From assembly GCA_046349955.1 (NCBI GenBank), contig JAXMBI010000021.1:76915-140914 (forward strand): a DNA stretch of 64,000 bases. Reading direction: 5' to 3'. Shown here in pieces: positions 52,756 to 61,278 of the stretch. Below the pieces are notes generated by a model. It was not told the origin of the DNA, searched no databases, and worked only from the letters and a program-made list of their open reading frames with translations. Made by a program: the position numbers and the translations under genes. Origin of the DNA: JBGAPH01 sp046349955 (GTDB taxonomy: Bacteria > Planctomycetota > Planctomycetia > Pirellulales > JBGAPH01). Each line of letters begins with the position of its first letter. Position 1 is the stretch's first letter.

Positions 52756-54460
52756 ATCCGGCGCGCTACGCGCCGTCTTGGCCGTCGCGCTCTGCACTTG
52801 GTCGCCTTCGCGCTGGGCGCAAGCCGACGATGCGCCGTCGTATCGCGGCGGGATGGTGGTGTCGGTCTCGCGCGAAGCCAGCCTCGCCGGGCGCGACGTG
52901 TTGGCCCGCGGCGGCAACGCCGTCGACGCGGCGGTGGCGACCGCGCTCGCCCTGGCGGTCACCTATCCTCCGGCCGGCAACATCGGCGGCGGCGGCTTCA
53001 TGCTCGTCTACCCGGGCGACGGCCGGCCGCCGGAGTGCATCGAGTATCGCGAAACGGCCCCGGCCGCCGTGGGGCCCGACACCTATGTCCACGACGTCAG
53101 CCATCTGGGGCCGCGGATGGTCGGTACGCCGGGCACGGTGCGCGGCCTGGCCTTGGCCCACGTGCGCTACGGCCGCTTGCCGTGGCGCGAGCTGGTGCAG
53201 CCGGCGATTCGCTTGGCCGACCTTGGCTTTCCGCTCGACGCGCCGCTGGCGGCCTCGCTCAACGAAGTGCTGGCCGAATCGCAGCAGTTTCCCGAGTTCG
53301 TCCGCGTCTATGGCAAGGCAGGCGGCGCCGAGCCCTGGCGCGCCGGCGACGTCTTGAAGCTGCCAGAGCTGCGCGACACGCTGCGGCTCTTGGCCGACGA
53401 AGGGCCCGACGCCTTCTATCTCGGGCCCATCGCCCGGCAGATCGAGGCCGAGATGCAGGCAGGCTGGGGTTATCTGTCGCGGGCCGACCTGGCGGCCTAT
53501 CGCGCGCACGTCCGCACGCCGATCCACGGCACGTATCGCGGTTACGACATCTACGGTCCGCCGCCGCCGAGTTCGGGGGGCATGGCGCTGGTGCAGATGC
53601 TCAACCTGCTCGAGCCGCACGATCTGCGTAAGCAAGGCCCGCTTGCGCCCGAAAACGTTCATCTGCTGATCGAAGCGATGCGGCGGGCATTCGCTGATCG
53701 TGCCCGTTACCTGGGCGATCCCGATTTCGTGCGCGTACCCGCCCACCTCACGTCGAAGGACTATGCACAGCAACTGGGCCAGGGCATCGATCCGCGCCGA
53801 GCCACGCCCAGCGCCGCGATCACGCCGGAGATTGCGATTGCCGCAGAGAGCCCGCAGACGACGCACTTCTCGGTGGTCGACGCCCACGGCATGGCCGTCT
53901 CGAACACTTATACCCTCGAGGAGTCGTACGGCTCGCGGGTCGTCGTCCGCGGCGCGGGCTTCCTGCTGAACAACGAAATGGGAGACTTCAACTGGCGGCC
54001 GGGCGTCACCGACACGCAGGGGCGGATCGGCACGCCGGCCAACGTCGCCGCCCCCGGCAAGCGGATGCTCAGTTCGCAAACTCCCGTGGTCGTTGCCCGC
54101 GAGGGGCGCGCGGTGCTCGTGACCGGCAGCCCCGGCGGCCGCACGATCATCAACACGGTGCTGCAAGTCGTGCTCAACGTGCTCGAACACGAGTTGCCGC
54201 TCGAGCAGGCGGTGGCCGCTCCGCGCTGGCACCATGCCTGGTTCCCCGACGTCGTTCGGTTCGAAGGGGCAGACCGGCCCGAACACGCCCCCCTTTTGGA
54301 AGAGCTGCGCCGCCGGGGGCACCGCGTCGACGCCCGGGCAGAACCCCAGGGGGATGCCCATTCGATCGCCATCGGGGCCGATGGAACGCTCACCGGAGTC
54401 GCCGACCCGCGAATCAGCGGGTTTGCGGCGGGATTGGAGGGGCGCCCCGCCCCCCGCTGA
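52745..54460 (+). CDS. ggt: Gamma-glutamyltransferase
   Basis: 571 residues with a signal peptide (about 1-27, ending AQA). GGNAVDAAVATALALAV, GNIGGGGFMLVY and PPPPSSGGMALVQ are standard GGT motifs. The autocatalytic nucleophile should be Thr372 in QTTHFSVVDA, and the cut would divide the precursor into large and small subunits. The enzyme moves gamma-glutamyl groups from glutathione in the periplasm. Confidence 0.94.
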   Translation: MLRKSGALRAVLAVALCTWSPSRWAQADDAPSYRGGMVVSVSREASLAGRDVLARGGNAVDAAVATALALAVTYPPAGNIGGGGFMLVYPGDGRPPECIEYRETAPAAVGPDTYVHDVSHLGPRMVGTPGTVRGLALAHVRYGRLPWRELVQPAIRLADLGFPLDAPLAASLNEVLAESQQFPEFVRVYGKAGGAEPWRAGDVLKLPELRDTLRLLADEGPDAFYLGPIARQIEAEMQAGWGYLSRADLAAYRAHVRTPIHGTYRGYDIYGPPPPSSGGMALVQMLNLLEPHDLRKQGPLAPENVHLLIEAMRRAFADRARYLGDPDFVRVPAHLTSKDYAQQLGQGIDPRRATPSAAITPEIAIAAESPQTTHFSVVDAHGMAVSNTYTLEESYGSRVVVRGAGFLLNNEMGDFNWRPGVTDTQGRIGTPANVAAPGKRMLSSQTPVVVAREGRAVLVTGSPGGRTIINTVLQVVLNVLEHELPLEQAVAAPRWHHAWFPDVVRFEGADRPEHAPLLEELRRRGHRVDARAEPQGDAHSIAIGADGTLTGVADPRISGFAAGLEGRPAPR

Positions 54461-54471
54461 TGCGCGGGGCG
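54443..54471 (+). terminator. Hairpin at the end of ggt
   Basis: CGCCCCGC at 54443-54450 pairs with GCGGGGCG at 54464-54471 and spans the stop codon. There is no T tract, so intrinsic termination is only a suggestion. Confidence 0.35.
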
Positions 54472-54559
54472 AACTTGGCCGATACTTAAGGGCGGGGAGC
54501 GCCCTGCGCAGTCCGCAGCTTCTTGCCGACGGGCCTCCTGGTTGACGGAGCAACCCTTG

Positions 54560-55198
54560 ATGACGGCCTGGACGTTCCGCCCCTGCCGCCTTGCCCCCGC
54601 CGCCGCACTCTTGGCCGGGCTGTCGGGCCTGCCGACGCTCTCGGCCGATGAGACCCGCTACTACGTCGAGAACGGCGTCACCTATCGGGAGACGCGGCAG
54701 ACGCTGCAGCACCCGGTGCAAGTGACCGAGATGCAGAACCGCCAGCAAACGGTCTGGCGGCCGCGGTTGACCAGCGAAACGCGCGAGGTCACGCGCAGTT
54801 GGTATGTGCCGATCACCGAGTATTCCTGGCAGCAGCGCTGGGAGCGCGGCTGGAATCCCTTCTCGCAACCAGTGCTCACGCAGCGCTACGTGCCGACGAC
54901 ACGCTGGGAGTTGCGGACCGAAACGGTCAAGGTTCCGGTCAACCGCTACGATTACGTTCAGGACTCGGCCACGGTGCAGTCGCCTGTGGCGGTGCAGCGA
55001 ATGGCCGAGCGGCAGATCATCACTCGCGTGGCGATGGGGCCGGCGGCGCCCTCGAGCGGAGGCGCCAGTTCGAATCAGGTGGCCGGCGATCCCTTCGCCC
55101 AACCGGCAGGACGCGGCAGCGTGGTGGGAAGCGGCGCCGCGACCGGCAACGAGCAAACCAGGACGGCCGCGCGGACGACGGCCGCCCAAGCCCGTTAA
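54560..55198 (+). CDS. Secreted protein rich in Arg, Thr and Trp
   Basis: 212 residues from ATG 54560, with GGAG nine bases upstream. A signal peptide runs to about LSA (residue 28). The mature part is a series of short, repetitive beta-like stretches (YYVENGVTYRETRQTLQ, RPRLTSETREVTRSWYVPI, YVPTTRWELRTETVKVPV). The C-terminus is Ala/Gly/Ser-rich. No membrane segment. I do not recognise a family; it is likely a planctomycete surface or periplasmic protein. Confidence 0.72.
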   Translation: MTAWTFRPCRLAPAAALLAGLSGLPTLSADETRYYVENGVTYRETRQTLQHPVQVTEMQNRQQTVWRPRLTSETREVTRSWYVPITEYSWQQRWERGWNPFSQPVLTQRYVPTTRWELRTETVKVPVNRYDYVQDSATVQSPVAVQRMAERQIITRVAMGPAAPSSGGASSNQVAGDPFAQPAGRGSVVGSGAATGNEQTRTAARTTAAQAR

Positions 55199-55199
55199 C

Positions 55200-55289
55200 T
55201 CAGCGGCGCAAATACAGCCGGCCGATCATCCACATGGCCAGGCTCACCGCCACGGCCGTGGCCACCGCGAGTATGTTCAGCCAGAGCAT
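55200..55289 (-). CDS. 29-residue membrane peptide
   Basis: ATG 55289 with AGGGG upstream. The peptide is MLWLNILAVATAVAVSLAMW followed by MIGRLYLRR: one membrane helix with a basic end. It is convergent with the 212-residue gene and shares no overlap with it. Function unknown; a small membrane regulator is one possibility. Too short for standard annotation. Confidence 0.45.
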   Translation of the reverse strand: MLWLNILAVATAVAVSLAMWMIGRLYLRR

Positions 55290-55390
55290 GGGTAGGCCCC
55301 TGCTTGTCGGGCGCTAGGTGTTCTTGCGGCGCGGAACAAGGGGCGCCGCTTTCCTGCCTGAGCGCAGAACGGCGGCCCGTGTTACACGGC

Positions 55391-55531
55391 TCACGGGCTT
55401 TGGTCTCGCTTTGCTATCGCCGAACAGCGCCGCCGGTCCCGCACCGCCCCCAGGCAGTTGGCGACGATCGACCAGAGGATGATTGCCCCGAACACGATCA
55501 CGCTGCCCATCGGCGCCACGAAGTCTCTCAT
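55391..55531 (-). CDS. 46-residue membrane peptide
   Basis: ATG 55531 with a weak GAG upstream. It begins MRDFVAPMGSVIVFGAIILW, which forms one membrane helix, followed by a strongly basic tail (RDRRRC). Same orientation as the 29-residue peptide. No family recognised. Confidence 0.4.
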   Translation of the reverse strand: MRDFVAPMGSVIVFGAIILWSIVANCLGAVRDRRRCSAIAKRDQSP

Positions 55532-55885
55532 GGATGCAACTCGCCCACTGGCAAATGACTCTCTTGGTTGGCTGCCCCCGCCGAACCTCAGGCACGGTGC
55601 GTGCCAAGCGGCAGAGGCTGGCGAGTCGCCGCGGTTCGTCGTCGCGGGGCTACGGCGCTTGCCGGCAATCGGTATCAGATTGATGACACACGCCATCCGA
55701 TTCGCGACAGCGGGCAAGGCGCGACCGAGCTCGCGGGAGAAGGGCAGCGAGCGCGCTGCGGTGAAAGGCGCGGGCCCTTTCCGGCCGCTCTCGCAGCCTT
55801 GCTAAACCGCCATCTGGGTGGTTCGGAACGTCATCTGCAACAACCTTTCCGCGGGGCACATGAAACTCGAGCGGAGGGTTGTCTC

Positions 55886-56251
55886 ATGCGTCGCGCTAAG
55901 ATCGCAGCCGGGTTCCTTGTCTTTGCGCTGCTCTTTCTCCCCAGCGCCCAGGCACAGATGGGCTTTCGCGGCGGCTTTGGTCGTGGCTTCGGCGGCTATG
56001 GAGGCTACGCGCGGTACGGCGGCTACGGCTACCGTGGCGGCTACGGCTTCGCCCCGTACCGGAGCTACAGCTACGCCTACCGCCCCTACGTCGGCTACGG
56101 CTACGGATACGGATACGGCGGCTACCCTGGCTACTACCGGGCCACCCGCTATATGGGCTACGGCGGATATGGGGGGTACGGCGGGTACGGAGGGTATGGC
56201 GGCTACGGCGGCGCCTACATGCCCAGCTACGGATACGGCGGGTGCTACTAA
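55886..56251 (+). CDS. Glycine/tyrosine-rich secreted protein
   Basis: 121 residues from ATG 55886, with GGAGGG seven bases upstream; the longer frame to 55568 is not needed. A signal peptide ends AQA (about 23). The whole mature part is a low-complexity repeat of GYGGYGG type with a few Arg, ending YGGCY. Such tyrosine-rich proteins are often secreted and may crosslink into a matrix. Role unknown. Confidence 0.75.
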   Translation: MRRAKIAAGFLVFALLFLPSAQAQMGFRGGFGRGFGGYGGYARYGGYGYRGGYGFAPYRSYSYAYRPYVGYGYGYGYGGYPGYYRATRYMGYGGYGGYGGYGGYGGYGGAYMPSYGYGGCY

Positions 56252-56363
56252 CCGCCTTTCAGCCGGTGAACGAGCGGGATCGTTTGCGGCGGCTCGATAG
56301 TGTCCCGCGCTCGGGCCGCCGGGTAACGCGCGCAGGGAGTTCCTGAGCAGCCGAGCCCGCGCC

Positions 56364-57350
56364 TCATTGCCAGTCGCCCGCGCCAAGCGGCTCGCCGCCG
56401 GCGCGGGTGTCCATGGCGCGCAGGATGTTGAGATCGGTCCCTTCCCCAAGAAAGTGGACGGAGCCGTCGAGCATGACTTGCTGAGCGCCGCCCGGATGAT
56501 GCGCGTAGCGATCGTGAACGTTGCCGCGGTTGACTCCGCGCTCCGCTCCGCAGAACCCGCCGGAAGCCAGCGCCCATCCGCCTGTCCCTTCTCCGCGGAC
56601 AAAAGTAAGAAACGCGTCCGGGTCGTCAAACCCTGCCTGCAGGTAGGGTTGATACCAGGTGGGGCGCAGTGCCCGCTCGACCAGCATCGTCGTGTTGGAA
56701 CGGCCATCCTCAACCAGCGACAACGAGGCCGGCACGAGCGCCCTGACGATTTCCCAAGCGCGCTCGTTCTCGTCGCTATTGCCTCGCCAAGCGCCGTCGG
56801 TGCGGCCGACGACATCGGCCGAGCAAAACACAGTGTCGTAATCCACGGCGCCGGTGGCCACGCGCGACAGCGTTTTGTTGTCGGAGTAGCCGAGAATCGT
56901 GCGCGGGTAACCCGTCGTCGACGGGCACTGGAACCCCTTGAGCACCAAGGCGATGCCCGCTTGGTTGGCGGGGTCCATGGCCCCCTTCGTATAGTCAAAG
57001 GCGTCATGCACCGACTGCTGTTCGAGGAACGGCAAAATGGTGGTCATCCAACCGAAGGACTGCCAGTCTTCCATGCCGGAGTTGGGTTGGCTCCCTGGGA
57101 CCGCCGGCGTGCCGGCAGCGCTCATCCGCGTCCGCCACGTGGCCGGCAGGAACTGCTCGTTCCGATCTGAGTACTGGATGAGCGCCAAACCGAGCTGCTT
57201 AAGGTTGTTGGCGCACTGCACCCGCCGCGCCGCCTCGCGCGCCGCCTGCACCGCCGGCAGCAAGAGCGCGATCAGAATCGCGATGACGAAGATCGCCACC
57301 AGAACTTCGACGAGGGTGAACCCAGGTCGCCCGCGCATTGGCCCGCTCAT
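56364..57350 (-). CDS. DUF1559 pseudopilin-like protein (third of three)
   Basis: 328 residues from ATG 57350, overlapping the stop of the previous gene by four bases. The class III prepilin-like start is GFTLVEVLVAIFVIAILIAL, then QAAREAARRVQCANNLKQLG. It ends with the H-X9-DG motif (HHPGGAQQVMLDGSVHF). DUF1559 proteins are very abundant in planctomycetes; they are thought to be exported pseudopilins, and their function is unknown. Confidence 0.88.
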   Translation of the reverse strand: MSGPMRGRPGFTLVEVLVAIFVIAILIALLLPAVQAAREAARRVQCANNLKQLGLALIQYSDRNEQFLPATWRTRMSAAGTPAVPGSQPNSGMEDWQSFGWMTTILPFLEQQSVHDAFDYTKGAMDPANQAGIALVLKGFQCPSTTGYPRTILGYSDNKTLSRVATGAVDYDTVFCSADVVGRTDGAWRGNSDENERAWEIVRALVPASLSLVEDGRSNTTMLVERALRPTWYQPYLQAGFDDPDAFLTFVRGEGTGGWALASGGFCGAERGVNRGNVHDRYAHHPGGAQQVMLDGSVHFLGEGTDLNILRAMDTRAGGEPLGAGDWQ

Positions 57351-58276
57351 TGCCAGTCGTTGTCGCGAATCGCCTCGCCGCGTTCGCGGGTCAGCAAGGC
57401 CGCAATCACGGTGGGACTGACTTGCTCGCACAGAAAGTGAACCGAGCCATCGCACAGCGCCGCCTGACAGCCGCCGGGGTGAAAGGAATAGGCTCCCACG
57501 GCGTTCTCCACATTCACCTTGCGGTTGCCGCCGAAATGGTCGAGCTCCATCGACAGCCAGGGGCCGCACGTGGCGCAGTCAAGCTCCCGCCCGTCGATGC
57601 GCACCGTGGGCATGCCGGCGCGCTCGATGATCAGCACGGTCTGCGACAACCCGTCGCCGATGTCGCGGAACGAAGCGGGCTGGCCCTGGCGTTCCTTGTC
57701 GCCGTCGCCCGGATCCCCCGGCAGCCAGGCGCCTGGCCAAACCCCGCCGACGTCGGCCAGAAAATCGAGAATGCACACCGCCGAGTAGTCGGCGATCGCC
57801 AGGCGGACGGTCTGCCCGGTTCTGAGCTGCCGCTCGATCGTCCGGGGGAAACCCGGCGTCGTGGGGCACTGATGCTCGGCCACGACAACGGCCGAAACCA
57901 CCAAGTTCTTCGACGACAGGGCCGAGCGGCCAAAGTCGATGCCGTCGTGCAAGGTCTGCCGTTCGTGGAAGGGGAGCAGAGTGGCGCGCCAGGAGATGCT
58001 GTCGAGCTGTGAAACGGTCATCAAACTGCGCGGACGCTTGCCGCTCTGATCGAAGGCCGTGCGGATGAACGCCGGCAGATGCTCCTTGTTGGCCGTCGAG
58101 TAGGTGTGAACGGCCAAGGCAAGCTGCTTCAGTTGGTTCCCGCACCCCAGCCGCCGCGCCGCCTCCCGGGCGGCTTGCACCGCCGGCAACAAGAGCGCGA
58201 TGAGGATCGCGATGATGAAAATCGCGACCAGGACCTCGACGAGGGTAAAGCCGGCTTTGTGCATTCGCTCGTGCAT
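57347..58276 (-). CDS. DUF1559 pseudopilin-like protein (second of three)
   Basis: 309 residues. N-terminus KAGFTLVEVLVAIFIIAIL and the segment CGNQLKQLALAVHTYS. The C-terminal motif is FHPGGCQAALCDGSVHFL. Among the three tandem genes it carries the most cysteines (for example CATCGPW), which suggests disulfide bonds outside the cell. It lies 13 bases after the first gene. Confidence 0.88.
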   Translation of the reverse strand: MHERMHKAGFTLVEVLVAIFIIAILIALLLPAVQAAREAARRLGCGNQLKQLALAVHTYSTANKEHLPAFIRTAFDQSGKRPRSLMTVSQLDSISWRATLLPFHERQTLHDGIDFGRSALSSKNLVVSAVVVAEHQCPTTPGFPRTIERQLRTGQTVRLAIADYSAVCILDFLADVGGVWPGAWLPGDPGDGDKERQGQPASFRDIGDGLSQTVLIIERAGMPTVRIDGRELDCATCGPWLSMELDHFGGNRKVNVENAVGAYSFHPGGCQAALCDGSVHFLCEQVSPTVIAALLTRERGEAIRDNDWQ

Positions 58277-58289
58277 GGTCGTGTTCCCG

Positions 58290-59255
58290 TTACCAGGCGC
58301 CTTTGCTGATCGCTTCGCCGGCCTCGCGAGTGAGCATGGCGATGAGCGCGAGCCGGTCCGTCGACTCGCTCACGAAGTGGACCGATCCATCGCAGGCGAC
58401 CAGATTGATTCCGGTCGGATGAAAGCCAAACATCCGACTGCAGTTACCGCTGTTGATCATCGGCTCTCCCTTGCTGATCAAGACGCCTGTGTCCATGAAG
58501 GGCCACGCACCAATGTAGTTCTCGAGACCATCGAAGCCGCAGGACCCCTGCTTCTGTGATTGAGATTGCCGAAAAGCGTTTGGCAGACTGGCCTGCTCGA
58601 CCACGAGCGCGGTGTTTGAGAGACCATCGGTGATGTCGGTGAGCCTTGCCGGCAACAGACCGTAGGTTAGCACCGGCTGGCCTCGGAGATATGTGGGAGG
58701 GCCGTAGAATGCGCCAGCAAGCTCGTCAGGCGCCTTATCCGGGCCGGCTGCGGGAAAATCGACGGTTGATACGGCTGCATAGTCGCGAGCCCCCATGAGG
58801 GTGCGAACGAAGAAGTCGCCGCCGCCTGACTGACCGTAAAGGGGCACTCCCTCCACAAGGCGCGCGTAGTCGGGAGTGCTCGGGCACTGAAACTGGGGAT
58901 ATCGTGTCCCCACGACGGTCTTCAACGCCTCCGGATCGCCCACCAAGCCATTCGCGTTTTTTGCCGCTTTGGTTGCGTCGAGAAGATTGCCCTGTTCGAG
59001 AAAGGGCAAGATCGCCAGCCGCCAACTCCCGTTGGGGATGGTTCCGAGCATTACCTTCAACGGCGGAAGGTAGCCGCGATTGCCGTCGGCGTAGTTGTGA
59101 ACCGCCAACCCAATCTGCTTCAGGTTGTTGGCGCACTGCATCCGCCGCGCGGCTTCTCGTGCAGACTGCACCGCCGGCAGCAAGAGCGCGATGAGAATCG
59201 CGATGATGAAAATCGCGACCAGGACCTCGACGAGCGTAAACCCACGCCGGACCAT
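58290..59255 (-). CDS. DUF1559 pseudopilin-like protein (first of three)
   Basis: 321 residues from ATG 59255, which has GGAGG seven bases upstream; the open frame reaches 59423 without support. It starts MVRRGFTLVEVLVAIFIIAI. FHPTGINLVACDGSVHFV is the H-X9-DG end. It is the promoter-proximal gene of the three, divergent from the PEP-CTERM gene at 59523 across a 267-base gap. Confidence 0.88.
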   Translation of the reverse strand: MVRRGFTLVEVLVAIFIIAILIALLLPAVQSAREAARRMQCANNLKQIGLAVHNYADGNRGYLPPLKVMLGTIPNGSWRLAILPFLEQGNLLDATKAAKNANGLVGDPEALKTVVGTRYPQFQCPSTPDYARLVEGVPLYGQSGGGDFFVRTLMGARDYAAVSTVDFPAAGPDKAPDELAGAFYGPPTYLRGQPVLTYGLLPARLTDITDGLSNTALVVEQASLPNAFRQSQSQKQGSCGFDGLENYIGAWPFMDTGVLISKGEPMINSGNCSRMFGFHPTGINLVACDGSVHFVSESTDRLALIAMLTREAGEAISKGAW

Positions 59256-59522
59256 CGCCTGACCTCCGCGAGAACGCACCAGCCACGGCTCGATTCTACA
59301 GCGGCCCGCACTGTGGCACCACAACGGCAGCGTGTGGGTTGCCGCATGGTTCGGATGCGAACGGTTTGCGGTGCAAACGCCACCGGCCCGCTTCGGCGGC
59401 TTACGCTGGTATTCTCCTGACACCCGGCGCGGTCCCCCTGGACGAATCGGTCTTGCGATTCGCGGGGGTCAAGCGGATGCTCTTGGCGGTTGGCCCCTTC
59501 GTCCACCTTGGGAGATGTCATC

Positions 59523-60518
59523 ATGCGCGCTGCCGTGATCTTCGTCGTTCTGTTGCTTCGTTGCTGCTTGGCCGTGGCAACGCCGGTGGTGGACCTCTCG
59601 AACGGGTACGACCCGCCGATCGGCTCCGGGCAAAGTCCCAAGCTGTTGGCCCCGTTGTACCAACCGGCGCTGGTGCAGACCTTTACCCCGACGAGGTCCG
59701 GCGCCCTCACCCAAATCGATCTGCTGCTCGCCGACGACCCGGTTCCGCCCGATCCGTTTGGCTCGGGAACTCAAATTCCGCACGGCTCGTCGGCGCTGGT
59801 GGGCGTTTGGAGCCTGGACGGGGGCACGCTCGTCGACGAGCTGGCGGTCACCACGATCGACTGGTCGGAATTCCAGGCGTGGGACGCGTCGACGTCGTCC
59901 GTCGTTTGGACCGACGGCCCGTTCCGGAGTCCAGCCGCGGTGACGGCCGGAAAAACGTACGCGCTGACGATCACGCCCGTTGGCAATCTCCAAGGGCTGT
60001 TCGTGTTCTATAACAACGCCGAAGGAGGGTTTCACTCGAGCTACGAGCAGGGCGCGGCGGGCTTGGCCGGACCAAACCTGAACGGCGCGGCGATCAATTT
60101 CGCCGGCCCTTTAGGCGACTTGCCGGTCGGCCTGTCGCTCGACCTGTCGTTCCAAGTTTGGATCGACCCGAACCCGCATCCGCCGGTGGCAGGCGACTTG
60201 AATGGAGATGGCTTCGTCGATCTCAGCGACTTTGGAATTCTGAAGGACAACTTCGGCAAGCCGGGGCCATCGTCGGTAAACCAGCCGGTTCCCGAGCCCT
60301 CCACGTTTCTGCTCGCCAGCCTGGCCGCGGTCGGTTGCGCGGCGGTCTGTACCCGGAAGCAGATCCCATTGACCGCCTTCGCCTTTTCCCATCTGGCAAC
60401 GACTACCCCTCAGGGAGCCGCCGGCTCTTCACCAGCCGGACGACGCTCGATCCGTAGAGCGAGGCAGCCCCGCGACGCATCCAGTCCTGTGGCAACCAAC
60501 CCACGCAGATCAGATTGA
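59523..60518 (+). CDS. PEP-CTERM protein with a dockerin-like loop and a repeat-encoded tail
   Basis: 331 residues from ATG 59523, with GGGAG eight bases upstream. Signal peptide to about residue 19. A beta-rich domain (FTPTRSGALTQIDLLLADD) precedes a dockerin-like loop (GDLNGDGFVDLSDFGILK) and the motif PVPEPSTF with a hydrophobic helix. Normally the protein would end soon after, but the frame runs about 45 residues further into a dispersed repeat and ends VATNPRRSD. The tail after the helix may block normal sorting. Confidence 0.8.
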   Translation: MRAAVIFVVLLLRCCLAVATPVVDLSNGYDPPIGSGQSPKLLAPLYQPALVQTFTPTRSGALTQIDLLLADDPVPPDPFGSGTQIPHGSSALVGVWSLDGGTLVDELAVTTIDWSEFQAWDASTSSVVWTDGPFRSPAAVTAGKTYALTITPVGNLQGLFVFYNNAEGGFHSSYEQGAAGLAGPNLNGAAINFAGPLGDLPVGLSLDLSFQVWIDPNPHPPVAGDLNGDGFVDLSDFGILKDNFGKPGPSSVNQPVPEPSTFLLASLAAVGCAAVCTRKQIPLTAFAFSHLATTTPQGAAGSSPAGRRSIRRARQPRDASSPVATNPRRSD

Positions 60519-60614
60519 TCCACCGTCGCCCTGTCCGACCGTGTCTCCTCGGCTGCCCAAGCAGCCATGCAGCACCTCGCCAAAAACACGCATCCACACC
60601 CCTAGACGGGTCCA
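60459..60614 (-). repeat. Dispersed ~150-base repeat, copy B
   Basis: This 156-base segment is the reverse-orientation copy of 25800-25943, 12 bases longer. On the plus strand it supplies the end of the PEP-CTERM gene, including its stop codon at 60516-60518. On the minus strand it reads RRWINLICVGWLPQDWMRRG. Confidence 0.8.
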
Positions 60615-60744
60615 ACCATATCAGGGTGGGGCAAGCGAAGCGCAGACCCACCGCTCGCCGCCGAGCGGACGGCTCGCCCGCCCCAATTTCTGTCCTTGCG
60701 TGCTAAGCTGAACTATCGGCACCACGCGCGCAGGCGTATCCCCC

Positions 60745-61278
60745 ATGTCTAGGCTCCGCACCATCGCCGCCAGCGTTCTGATCCTGGCTGTTCTCGCGCT
60801 GATCTTCATCGACGGCATTCCCGCGCGCGGCCTGTTCCACGACCGGCTCCGCCAGCGCGTAAACCCTCTTCTGTACGCCACCGGGCTCTATCAAGGCCCC
60901 TGGTCGGTCTTCACCCCACGGGTGGACCGCGAGAACCATCACCTCGAACTGCATATCGAGTACGACAACGGCGAGAGCGTCGATTGGCGTTCGCCTCCGT
61001 GGAACGATCTTTCGACGCTCGACAAGCTCACCCGCTTCCGCGAACTCGAGTACCACGAGCGTCTGTTCGCCGCCAGCAACCGGCCGGTGAGGGCGGCCTT
61101 CGCCCACTTCATGACCAAGGAGTTGCAGCCCACGGCCACGGCCAAGCCCATTCGGATCGTCATGACGTATCACTACTCCTCGACCGAACCGCCTGCCAAG
61201 GGCGATCATCAGCTGCTCCCCGCGGCGAGCGGCCATCCCAACGTGATCACCCTCTACTCCGAGGGGCCCGCACGATGA
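60745..61278 (+). CDS. Membrane-anchored protein upstream of an HTTM gene
   Basis: 177 residues with an N-terminal helix (about 7-24) and a soluble extracytoplasmic part (WSVFTPRVDRENHHLELHIE, FRELEYHERLFAA). No known domain. Its stop overlaps the HTTM start by four bases (ATGA). This pattern, a small anchored protein before an HTTM protein, suggests that the two work together. Confidence 0.75.
   Translation: MSRLRTIAASVLILAVLALIFIDGIPARGLFHDRLRQRVNPLLYATGLYQGPWSVFTPRVDRENHHLELHIEYDNGESVDWRSPPWNDLSTLDKLTRFRELEYHERLFAASNRPVRAAFAHFMTKELQPTATAKPIRIVMTYHYSSTEPPAKGDHQLLPAASGHPNVITLYSEGPAR

Noticed and set aside
52766..55189. An 807-residue minus-strand open frame across ggt and the next gene
   Set aside because: Antisense shadow of confidently assigned plus-strand genes.
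60403..60651. A minus-strand 82-residue frame reading RRWINLICVGWLPQDWMRRG
   Set aside because: The frame lies in the dispersed repeat, with identity at the DNA level including third positions and no ribosome site; treated as repeat, not gene, but mentioned as a finding.
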